Source: an uncultured Mollicutes bacterium (lineage in GTDB: Bacteria > Bacillota_I > Bacilli_A > RF39 > UBA660). Taken from it: 64,000 bases of DNA. Under the pieces are notes generated by a model. It made no database searches. It was not told the origin of the DNA and saw only the letters and a program-made list of their open reading frames with translations. Numbering within the stretch: position 1 is the first letter of the stretch; every line of letters starts with the position of its first letter. The position numbers and the translations under genes are program-made. The stretch covers positions 1 to 64,000 of the forward strand of contig CANTCS010000001.1 in NCBI GenBank assembly GCA_947652375.1, written 5' to 3'. Below, in pieces: positions 42,503-52,342 of this stretch.

Positions 42503-43734
42503 TTAAAAAACTCCTTTAAACTTTTTACTATTTTAGAAATTAAATCAAATCTATTTTCTAATTGTTTTTCTTTTATTGCTCGATTATAAACTTCTAATAC
42601 TCTTTCAGCATAATTTTTGGAACCATAATGTTCAGCTTGAATTCGAGCTTGTTTATTATATTTTATTAATTTATCTTTATTTTTATATAAATATATAACT
42701 TTTTTTTGATAATCTTCTTGATTTCTAAAAAACATTCCATTTAAGTCATCTGTAATCATACTAGCAAAGGCTTCATCCTCTATGCACAAAGGAATAACAC
42801 TGGAAGCCATTGCTTCTATTACTGTTAAACCTTGAGTTTCTGTTTTTGAGGCTGTTGCAAAGACGTTTGCTAAATGATAATAATATGGCATATCATCCCA
42901 AGAAGTTTTTCCTGTAAAAATTACTTTTTTATCGATACCTAATTCAAGGGATATTTTTTCGTATTTCTCTTTATCTGGACCATCTCCAACAATTAATAAT
43001 TTTATATTAGAATATTTTTCACTAAGTTTTTTTTGAGCATTGAGTAAAAATTCTACGTTTTTCTCTTCTGCTAAGCGACCTACAAAGAGTATTATAAAAT
43101 CTTTTTTTGTTAAATGTAGATTTTTTCTTAAAATATTTAATTCTTTTTTATCTATGTTTTCTTCAAAAAATCTTTCAACTTCTATTCCTGTTGGAATAAT
43201 ATGAATGTTTTTTTCAAAATGATATTTCTCTTTAAAAAGTTTATATGTTTTATTAGTAGGCACTATTAATTCAGTAGCTGTTGTATCACAATAAAATTTA
43301 GTAAAATATTCTACTAATTTTTTACTTGATCTTTTAAAATATCCTTTAGTTATATAATGAACATAGTCTTCATACATTGTATGATATGTATGAACTAATG
43401 GAATATTATATTGTTTAGCAATTAATCTTGCAAAAGTTCCGATTGCAAATTCTGTTTGTGAATGTATAACATCTAATTTCCAACTTTTTATTTTATTTAC
43501 TGCTTGAATAGGATAAATGCTTGTTAGACGAGAATCATAAATTCCAGTTGGTAATCCTGGTATTCTTAAAATTTTTTCATCTTCTAAATATTCATATTTA
43601 AAACTTTCTAAATTAGCTGTAACTACAAAGACCTCATGACCTTCTTTTTCTAGTGCTTTTTTTAGCATTACTTCACTAGTTACTAAACCGCTTATATATG
43701 GAGTATAAGTTTCTGTAAATATTCCGATTCGCAT
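42499..43734 (-). CDS. GT4-family glycosyltransferase (diacylglycerol glucosyltransferase-like)
   Basis: MRIGIFTETYTPYISGLVTS; LFVGRLAEEKNVEFLL; TETQGLTVIEAMAS. Confidence 0.9.
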   Translation of the reverse strand: MRIGIFTETYTPYISGLVTSEVMLKKALEKEGHEVFVVTANLESFKYEYLEDEKILRIPGLPTGIYDSRLTSIYPIQAVNKIKSWKLDVIHSQTEFAIGTFARLIAKQYNIPLVHTYHTMYEDYVHYITKGYFKRSSKKLVEYFTKFYCDTTATELIVPTNKTYKLFKEKYHFEKNIHIIPTGIEVERFFEENIDKKELNILRKNLHLTKKDFIILFVGRLAEEKNVEFLLNAQKKLSEKYSNIKLLIVGDGPDKEKYEKISLELGIDKKVIFTGKTSWDDMPYYYHLANVFATASKTETQGLTVIEAMASSVIPLCIEDEAFASMITDDLNGMFFRNQEDYQKKVIYLYKNKDKLIKYNKQARIQAEHYGSKNYAERVLEVYNRAIKEKQLENRFDLISKIVKSLKEFFK

Positions 43735-43747
43735 TTTTTCACCTACT

Positions 43748-44224
43748 TTAAATTAAATTTTTTTCTTTTAGATAAATAATCTCACCATTTTCTTCACCTA
43801 AACTTTCGAAACCTTTTGCTTCTAGATTAGCAATCATATTTTTATCTTCTATGTTTATGCGAATAAAGACATCTATCATTCCTAAATTATTTATGGCATA
43901 GTCTGTAGCTAGTGATAATAATTTTCTATTTTGGAATTTTGATTTTATCGGAGCAAAGGTAATATTGCATGCTTTTATATCTTTTTCTCCTTTAATATGG
44001 CATGTATCTTTAACTTTATTATTTTCTTTTATAAATAAACTTTCTTCTATTTCATTGTTTAAATTTTTTGTAGATAAATATTCTTCTTCTGTCATTGTTA
44101 AAGTAAATTTACTTAAGAATTCATTTGTTTTTGTAAATATGTTATTTTCTTTTTCAAATTCTTCTAATAACTTTAAGTGACTTTTATCATAAGGGTTAAC
44201 TTGAAAAAAAGTATTATTTAACAT
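43748..44224 (-). CDS. hypothetical protein, GNAT-like fold possible
   Basis: 158 aa; C-terminal VFIRINIEDKNMIANLEAKGFESLGE resembles a GNAT C-terminus. Confidence 0.5.
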   Translation of the reverse strand: MLNNTFFQVNPYDKSHLKLLEEFEKENNIFTKTNEFLSKFTLTMTEEEYLSTKNLNNEIEESLFIKENNKVKDTCHIKGEKDIKACNITFAPIKSKFQNRKLLSLATDYAINNLGMIDVFIRINIEDKNMIANLEAKGFESLGEENGEIIYLKEKNLI

Positions 44225-44232
44225 TTTACCAC

Positions 44233-45405
44233 CTACTTAATTGATTCTAGACCTGGTAATTTTTTACCTTCTAAATATTCTAATGTTGCTCCTCCGCCAG
44301 TTGAAGCATGATAAACTTTATCTTTAAAACCAGCTGTTGTTGCTGAGGCAACTATGTCCCCACCACCTAAAATTGTTTTTAAATTATTATCTACAATATA
44401 TTTTAATAGTTCATCAGTATTTTTTCGATATTTAGTAAATTCATATACTCCTAAGGGACCATTCCATAAAACTAATTTTGCATTTTTTAAGTAGTCTTTA
44501 AATAAACTGAGAGTTTTTGAACCGATATCTAGTCCCATTTCATCTAATTCGATATCTTCAATATTCTTTTCTCGATAATTTTCATCATTTGTAAAATTAT
44601 TTGTTACAGCTATATCAATTGGTAAAATTATTTTGTTAGAATAATTTTTTATTAAATTTTGACAAAAGCTTATATTTTCTTCATCTAAAAGAGATTTTCC
44701 AATTTCTATATTTTTTGCTTTTAAAAAAGTAAAGGCCATTCCACCACCTATTAATATTTTATCGGCCTTTGTAACCAGATTCTCTATAACGCCAATTTTG
44801 TCGGCTACTTTTGCTCCGCCTAATATTACAATAAACGGATGTTCTGGACAATTTAGAGCATTTAAAGCATTCAATTCTTTTTCAATTAAAAATCCAACAG
44901 CAGAGTCTATATTGGAACTAATACCTACATTAGAAGCGTGGGCACGATGAATAGTTCCAAATGCATCATTGATAAAAACATCTCCAAGAGATGCCCAATA
45001 TGCCCCTAATTCTTTATCATTTTTACTTTCTTTTTTTCCCTCTAAGTCTTCATATCTTGTATTTTGAATTAATAAAATATCTTTTGCTTTCATACTTTCT
45101 ATTAAAGTTTCTAATTCTACACCTCTAGTTTTCTTGCTAAAGTAAACTTTTTTCTCTAGTAATTCTTCTAATCTTTTTGCTATAGGTTCTAAATCATTTT
45201 TTATTAAATCACTTTCTTCTTTTATTCGTCCTAAATGAGATAATAGTATTATTTTACAGTTATTTTCTAAACAATAATTTATTGTTTGTAATGCTCCTTT
45301 AATTCTTGAATCATCAATTATTTTATGATCTTTTATTGGGACATTAAAATCACATCTTATTAAAACTTTTTTATCTTTTATATTTAAGTCTTTTATAGTT
45401 TTCAT
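44233..45405 (-). CDS. pgk: phosphoglycerate kinase (start trimmed to MKTIKDL)
   Basis: KKVLIRCDFNVPIKD, LLSHLGR, VLWNGPLGVYE, ASTGGGATLEYLEGK. Confidence 0.98.
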   Translation of the reverse strand: MKTIKDLNIKDKKVLIRCDFNVPIKDHKIIDDSRIKGALQTINYCLENNCKIILLSHLGRIKEESDLIKNDLEPIAKRLEELLEKKVYFSKKTRGVELETLIESMKAKDILLIQNTRYEDLEGKKESKNDKELGAYWASLGDVFINDAFGTIHRAHASNVGISSNIDSAVGFLIEKELNALNALNCPEHPFIVILGGAKVADKIGVIENLVTKADKILIGGGMAFTFLKAKNIEIGKSLLDEENISFCQNLIKNYSNKIILPIDIAVTNNFTNDENYREKNIEDIELDEMGLDIGSKTLSLFKDYLKNAKLVLWNGPLGVYEFTKYRKNTDELLKYIVDNNLKTILGGGDIVASATTAGFKDKVYHASTGGGATLEYLEGKKLPGLESIK

Positions 45406-45664
45406 TTTTATTCTCCTAACATATTTAAAGTATATCATGGATAAGTTTAAACATAAAGATTTAATATTTTTATCATTAAAATTTCGAATCTTAATATTTA
45501 GATTTTTATTTTTATATTTACAGTGTTTTTTTTAAATTAACTAGTTGCTATATATTTTTAGATATTTACAAAACTTTTTAATAGTTATATTTGCTATATT
45601 TTATATTTTTATAAAAATTGTTATCTTTAGATTTATATTTTTTTAGATCGTGTAATTTTTATAC

Positions 45665-45707
45665 AAAAAAAGATTTATAATACTAATAAGTAGCTTTAAA
45701 TCTTTTT
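45665..45707 (-). terminator. gap terminator-like hairpin
   Basis: AAAAAGATTTA / TAAATCTTTTT inverted repeat. Confidence 0.6.
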
Positions 45708-45710
45708 ATA

Positions 45711-46718
<1,008 letters not shown>

Positions 46719-46810
46719 TTATTATCCTCCTTAATTATTTTTATTATATCTTGTTTATATTTTTCTTTCAACAGATTAGACTTTGTTTGACAATGTTTAT
46801 TGTAAAGAAA

Positions 46811-46831
46811 AATCCACAAAAATTGTGGATT
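46811..46831 (-). terminator. terminator after the TGS-nucleoside kinase gene
   Basis: Perfect 9-bp AATCCACAA / TTGTGGATT hairpin. Confidence 0.65.
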
Positions 46832-46859
46832 AAATTTTTAGTTGTTATTTTAACATTTT

Positions 46860-48515
46860 TTATTCATGAAAATAACTTCCACCTATAAATTCTCTAATCA
46901 CGGCATCTTGTGGTATGGCATCTGCTGGTATTGGTAAGAATATTCTTAAAAAATTTATTAATCTTTTTGCTTCTTCATAATAAGGTGAGTCATTTTCTAC
47001 AGAATATAGAAGTGGTTCAACATATGTTTTTAAGACACCAATTTCATAAATTGCAGCTGAATTTATTGTAACATCTGATTCGTCTTGATATGGAAAAATA
47101 TATTTCTCTTCTCCTAGTCGGACACTGGCCCATTGTTTTAATGTTTTTTCAACACTATAATTTCTAGTTCTGTTATCACGTACAATTCTTCTTAATAAAC
47201 GATTGTCTGTAGTTGGAATTCTATTATGATTATCAAGACTTAATTCAGTTAATGGCGAAATATATATTTTAAATTTTTTACTACGTTCTATGTTTGTTAA
47301 AATCTTATTATCTAAGGCATGAATTCCTTCTATAATTAAAATATCTTTTTCTTCTAATTGCATTTCATAATGATATTCTTTTTCTCCTGTTGAAAAATTG
47401 TAAGTTGGAATTTTTACATTTTTTCCTGCTAATAAATCCGCCATTTGTTTATCAAATAATTTTAAATCTACAGCTTCTAAACATTCAAAGTCTAAATTAC
47501 CATTTTCATCTACTGGTGTTTCATTTTTTTCCACAAAATAATCATCCATACCAATTGTTTTTGGATTTAGTCCAAAACTTTTTAGATACATACATAGTTT
47601 TCTTGAAGTAGTTGTTTTACCTGATGAAGATGGACCTGCCATTAATACAATTTTTACTTTATTCTTTTTTTCATTTATAGTTTTAGCTATATTTAAAAGG
47701 CGACTACTTTGAAGTGTTTCATCTATCTTAATCAAATCATTAATTTTACCAGTTGATACGACTTTATTTAGTTCTACCGAATTTTTTACACCTATAATTT
47801 TTGCCCATTCTTTATATTCTGCAAATGCTTCAAACATGTGTTTATGATGTTTGTATTTTTCAATTTTATTGTTAATGTATACTGTTGGAAATCTTAATAC
47901 GAAACCATTCTCTTTTATATATGTTAAATCAAAATCTTTTACTTTTCCTGTTGACGGAGGCATTAAATTATAAAAATAATTATATATATTTCCTAAGCGA
48001 TATAAGGTTATATAGTTGTTAGTGTTATATTTTAAAACTCCAGCCTTAGATAAATCTCCTATTTCTTTAAAATAATTTATGGCTTCTATACGATCTATGG
48101 TTACTTTCGTAATTGGTAAATCTTTATTTATGATATCTTTCATTGTATCTTTTATCTTTTGTAATTTTTCTTCTGTAAGTTTAAAATTAGAATGAATATA
48201 TAATCCTTTATCTAATGAGTGTTGTACAATTATATCATATTCTTTACCATATAATTTTTTTATACAGTATTGCAATACAAAAATTAATCCGTTTAAATGA
48301 GCACGATTTCCTTCTCTTGAAGTTAAATCTAAAAACTCTACAACTGAGTTTTCAGAAATTGTAGCTGATAGTTCTTTTAGACGGTTATTAACTTTTGCTA
48401 AAATAATTGGAAACTTAAATTCTAGTTGATGTTCCATGTATATTTCTTGTAGAGTTATATCTTTACTACATTTATACTTTTTATTATTTATTGTGATTTC
48501 TATTGCTTCAATCAC
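46860..48515 (-). CDS. uridine kinase-like nucleoside kinase with N-terminal TGS/ThrRS-like domain
   Basis: N-term ThrRS-like region; Walker A MAGPSSSGKTTTSRKL; DDYFVE motif. Confidence 0.9.
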   Translation of the reverse strand: MIEAIEITINNKKYKCSKDITLQEIYMEHQLEFKFPIILAKVNNRLKELSATISENSVVEFLDLTSREGNRAHLNGLIFVLQYCIKKLYGKEYDIIVQHSLDKGLYIHSNFKLTEEKLQKIKDTMKDIINKDLPITKVTIDRIEAINYFKEIGDLSKAGVLKYNTNNYITLYRLGNIYNYFYNLMPPSTGKVKDFDLTYIKENGFVLRFPTVYINNKIEKYKHHKHMFEAFAEYKEWAKIIGVKNSVELNKVVSTGKINDLIKIDETLQSSRLLNIAKTINEKKNKVKIVLMAGPSSSGKTTTSRKLCMYLKSFGLNPKTIGMDDYFVEKNETPVDENGNLDFECLEAVDLKLFDKQMADLLAGKNVKIPTYNFSTGEKEYHYEMQLEEKDILIIEGIHALDNKILTNIERSKKFKIYISPLTELSLDNHNRIPTTDNRLLRRIVRDNRTRNYSVEKTLKQWASVRLGEEKYIFPYQDESDVTINSAAIYEIGVLKTYVEPLLYSVENDSPYYEEAKRLINFLRIFLPIPADAIPQDAVIREFIGGSYFHE

Positions 48516-48616
48516 GCTATCACCTCTTTATTATTTATTTTAGTATAACATATTTTGTCTAAATAATATATGAATATTTTATTATATTTACACTATACTA
48601 TTTGTAGGTGATAATT

Positions 48617-49186
48617 ATGAATTTAGTTCCAATCGTTGTAGACAAAGAAAATGAAGGTGAAAGAAGTTATGACATATTTTCTAAGTTATTAAATAATAGA
48701 ATTATTTTTATTACAGGGGAAATAGATGATAATTTAAGTAATTGTGTAGTAGCACAACTATTGCATTTGGATTCAATTAATCATGAGGATATATCCATTT
48801 ACATAAATTCTCCTGGAGGTTCTGTCTCTAGTGGTCTTGCAATTTATGATACAATGAATTTTATTAAAAGTGATGTTTCAACAGTATGTGTAGGTATTGC
48901 AGCTAGTATGGGAGCTTTTCTCTTATCAAGTGGAACTAAGGGAAAAAGATTTATTTTACCCAATGCAGATGTAATGATACATCAAGTATTAGGTAGAAGT
49001 GAGGGGCAAGCTAGTGATATTAAAATCGCTACTGAAAGAATCTTAAGTTTAAAAAATAGATTAAATAAAATATTAGCAAAAAATACTAGTAAAAGTGTTA
49101 AAACTATCGAAAAGGATACTGATAGAGATAATTATTTATCTGCTAAAGAAGCTATTGAGTATGGACTTGTTGATAAAATCGCATAA
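48617..49186 (+). CDS. clpP: ATP-dependent Clp protease proteolytic subunit (start trimmed to MNLVPIV)
   Basis: [41 protein letters not shown]. Confidence 0.97.
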   Translation: MNLVPIVVDKENEGERSYDIFSKLLNNRIIFITGEIDDNLSNCVVAQLLHLDSINHEDISIYINSPGGSVSSGLAIYDTMNFIKSDVSTVCVGIAASMGAFLLSSGTKGKRFILPNADVMIHQVLGRSEGQASDIKIATERILSLKNRLNKILAKNTSKSVKTIEKDTDRDNYLSAKEAIEYGLVDKIA

Positions 49187-49220
49187 AAAAATAGAGTAAT
49201 TATATATTCTATTTTTCTTT

Positions 49221-50150
49221 TTATAATGACTGCATTTTCTCTGCTAACTCTTTTATTTTTCTTAACCGATGATTAAGTCCGGATTTTGTAATTTTTTTGT
49301 TTGTTTCAAGTGATATAATCTCAGCTAATTCTTTTAATGATGCTTCTGGATATTTTTTTCTATAATTTAGTGTCTCTTTTGTTTTTTCATCTAGTAGCAT
49401 TATTCCATCGTTTTTTTCTATTATGTCTATTTGGCTTAATTGTTCAGTTGCTGATAAAATAATTTTATCCATATTTGCTTGTTCACAATTGTTTAAACGA
49501 TTTGTTTTATTTTTTTGTTCTCGATATATTCGAATATTTTCAAAGTATAAGACGGCATTGATTGCTCCTAATATTTTTAAAAAATCACTTATTTTCTCTG
49601 CTTCTTTTATATAAATCATATAACCTTTATCTCTATTTAATATTTTTGCGTTTAAATCAAATAGATTTAATAGTTTTTGCACAAATACTGATTCTTCTGG
49701 TGAGGAAATTAATAATTCTAAATGATATCTAGATTTTTTGGGATCATTTATACTACCAGAACTTAAAAATGTTCCTCTTAAATATGAACGGATTTCTTCA
49801 TTACCACCAACTATATATTCTGGAATTGTTTTTAAATAATTTTCATTTGAATCAATAATTCCGATATCTAATAAAATTTTCTTTAAATTATCTTTTAATG
49901 TTATTTGATATAAATCCTTTTTACTAAAGTTTAAGTTTTCTATAACATTAAGTATACAATTTGTATTATATAAAAACTTAATTGAACTGTTGATTCTTTC
50001 TACAATAAATTTATTTTCTGTTGTCATGGTTATTTTATCTTTAAAATACGTAGCATTATTTCTTATATAAGCTGATAATTCAGCGATAAGTTCTGATTTA
50101 GAGCTTTGTATTTTAGTAATTTCTTCTTTTACTGTTACTGTATATGACAT
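49221..50150 (-). CDS. whiA: DNA-binding protein WhiA
   Basis: LAGLIDADG-like fold SYLRGTFLSSGSINDPKKSRYHLE; C-term LKELAEIIS...KSGLNHRLRKI. Confidence 0.94.
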   Translation of the reverse strand: MSYTVTVKEEITKIQSSKSELIAELSAYIRNNATYFKDKITMTTENKFIVERINSSIKFLYNTNCILNVIENLNFSKKDLYQITLKDNLKKILLDIGIIDSNENYLKTIPEYIVGGNEEIRSYLRGTFLSSGSINDPKKSRYHLELLISSPEESVFVQKLLNLFDLNAKILNRDKGYMIYIKEAEKISDFLKILGAINAVLYFENIRIYREQKNKTNRLNNCEQANMDKIILSATEQLSQIDIIEKNDGIMLLDEKTKETLNYRKKYPEASLKELAEIISLETNKKITKSGLNHRLRKIKELAEKMQSL

Positions 50151-50153
50151 TTT

Positions 50154-51107
50154 TTAATTCCTCATAAGATAAGAAAAGATTAAAAAAGAAAGTTTTAGAC
50201 TATCGTGTCTAATAGTATTATCAACAATTGTGAATAAATTTTCTTCTATTAATTCGGCTTTTGTTTTTTTTATTTCTTCATAATCAATTATAATTGGTTC
50301 TTTTTGCTCTTCCGTTTCATATTTTTTCGCAATCTCGGGATCAATATAAGTATTACTTGCTATTACGGCATCTAACTTCTTTTTATCTAAATATCTATTA
50401 AGTAATTTAACATGATCTCCAACTGTAAAACCATCGGTCTCTCCTGGTTGAGTTACTGCATTACATATATACATTAAAGGCGCTTTTGTTTTATTTAACG
50501 CATCTTTTACTTCTTTACAAATTATGTTCGGTAAAATACTCGTATAAAGACTGCCCATACTAAAAATAATTAAATCGGCATCTTTTATTGCTTGTAAAAC
50601 TTCTGGTAGAACCTTTGGCTCATTTTTATAAAAAATTTTATCAAATTGGCGGTTGGCTTTTGTTATTTGTTCTTGACCTTCAATAATATTTCCCTCTTTA
50701 TCTAATCCCATTAATGTTAAACTTGAATCTTCAGATATTGGCAATACTTGATGTCTTACATCTAATAATTTGCTTAATGATGCTATTGAGTCTTTTAATG
50801 AACCAGTTATATTTAGCATTGCAGTTAAAATTAAATTACCAACAGCATGACCATCTAAGTCACTTGATGTTTTGAATCTGTATGAAATCATTTTTTTGAT
50901 TGGCTCATCTATTTGAGATAAATTAGTAATTACTTTTCTAATATCTCCTACTGCTGGGGTATTAAATTCTTTTCTTAGTTTCCCTGTTGATTTTCCATTA
51001 TCTGCTACTGATATAACTGCTGTTATATCTAATGGGAAATCTTTTAATCCTTTTAAAAGATAAGATATTCCTGTGCCACCGCCCATAACTACTACTTTTT
51101 TATACAT
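50154..51107 (-). CDS. yvcK: YvcK/GlmR-family protein
   Basis: VVMGGGTGISYLLKGLK, VSVADNGKSTGKLR, SMGSLYTSILPN, TQPGETDGFTVGDHV. Confidence 0.95.
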   Translation of the reverse strand: MYKKVVVMGGGTGISYLLKGLKDFPLDITAVISVADNGKSTGKLRKEFNTPAVGDIRKVITNLSQIDEPIKKMISYRFKTSSDLDGHAVGNLILTAMLNITGSLKDSIASLSKLLDVRHQVLPISEDSSLTLMGLDKEGNIIEGQEQITKANRQFDKIFYKNEPKVLPEVLQAIKDADLIIFSMGSLYTSILPNIICKEVKDALNKTKAPLMYICNAVTQPGETDGFTVGDHVKLLNRYLDKKKLDAVIASNTYIDPEIAKKYETEEQKEPIIIDYEEIKKTKAELIEENLFTIVDNTIRHDSLKLSFLIFSYLMRN

Positions 51108-51125
51108 TTTAAACCTCCTAATTTA

Positions 51126-51914
51126 TTAAAAATTCTCTTGATGATAATCGTTATTTTTTTTGGTCATTTTTATAAATATAATTATACCTATTAAAATAAA
51201 TAATAGGGAAACTAGTTGTGCCACTTTTATATTACTAAGCATTAATGAATCAAATCTTAGTGATTCTATGAAAAGTCTGACTGTTCCATACCAAATTAAA
51301 TAAAATGAAGTAAGTTGTCCAACTTTTAATTTAGATACTCTTTTTAACATAAGCATTATTATAAATCCTATTAATGAAAAAAATGATTCATATAAAAACG
51401 TTGGCTCTCGATAGGCATTATTTATGTACATACCTGATATGATAAAGTTTGGTAGATAAAGAGACTGAAGATTTTTTAAGGATGTTATCCTTCCATAGGC
51501 TTCTTGATTAAAAAAATTCCCCCATCTTCCAATTGCCTGTGCTATTATTAATCCTACTACAATAATATCTAGTAGTAAAAAAACATTAATTTTATATTTT
51601 TTTGAATAGAAAAGTAAAAAAATAAGCGCTGCAATTATGCCTCCGTGTATAGCTAAGCCACCTTTCCAAAGCATAAATATTTCTGGAAAATTGGCTAAAT
51701 AATAATCCAAATTAAATATAACATAATATATTCTTGCGCCTATTATTCCTATAATTATTCCGTAAAAAATCAAATTAATCAAAAATTCCTCATTAATATT
51801 TTTTTTGCGAGCTTCTTTAAATATTAAAAAACTTGCAGTTAACATTGCTAAAAAAATAAAAAATGAATACCACTTTATTTGTATAAATCCTAAATCTAAT
51901 AATATTTTATCCAT
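51126..51914 (-). CDS. lgt: prolipoprotein diacylglyceryl transferase
   Basis: IGARIYYVIFN, GGLAIHGGII, AIGRWGNFFNQEAYG. Confidence 0.97.
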   Translation of the reverse strand: MDKILLDLGFIQIKWYSFFIFLAMLTASFLIFKEARKKNINEEFLINLIFYGIIIGIIGARIYYVIFNLDYYLANFPEIFMLWKGGLAIHGGIIAALIFLLFYSKKYKINVFLLLDIIVVGLIIAQAIGRWGNFFNQEAYGRITSLKNLQSLYLPNFIISGMYINNAYREPTFLYESFFSLIGFIIMLMLKRVSKLKVGQLTSFYLIWYGTVRLFIESLRFDSLMLSNIKVAQLVSLLFILIGIIIFIKMTKKNNDYHQENF

Positions 51915-52335
51915 AATTTTTAACCTTTTTAATTATTTTACCAATTATTCTTTCCATAATAAAATTAGTTATAGATAATAGTATCGCTACTAATAACGCA
52001 ATGTATAAATTTTTTACTTCAAAATGACTAGCTAGAATCCAGTCGGTTAGTTTTAAAATAAAAACATTTATACATGGATAGAATAGTCCCAAGGTTATTC
52101 CTGTTATAGGGATAGTTAAAGTAACTAAAATCGGTTTTATAGTTTTGTTAAGTAGATAAGTTACTAAAACAATAATTACAGACCATAGTATCATATGCTT
52201 ATTATCTATATAAATAGACTTGAAAAAACTGGTTACTATCATAAATACTAAAGTATAGCCTATCATATATAATAACCAGTCTAAAAATTTAATTATTTTT
52301 ACTTTATTTTTTTCTTTTTTAATTAAATGCATCAA
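51907..52335 (-). CDS. small membrane protein, Phage_holin_4_2/YvlD-like
   Basis: Four TM segments, NKTIKPILVTLTIPITGITLGLFYPCINVFILKLTDWIL. Confidence 0.75.
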   Translation of the reverse strand: MMHLIKKEKNKVKIIKFLDWLLYMIGYTLVFMIVTSFFKSIYIDNKHMILWSVIIVLVTYLLNKTIKPILVTLTIPITGITLGLFYPCINVFILKLTDWILASHFEVKNLYIALLVAILLSITNFIMERIIGKIIKKVKNYG

Positions 52336-52342
52336 CTCACCT

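Noticed and set aside
51907-52335. Phage_holin_4_2-like protein as prophage remnant
   Set aside because: This family is widespread as chromosomal YvlD-like membrane proteins; neighbours are housekeeping genes.
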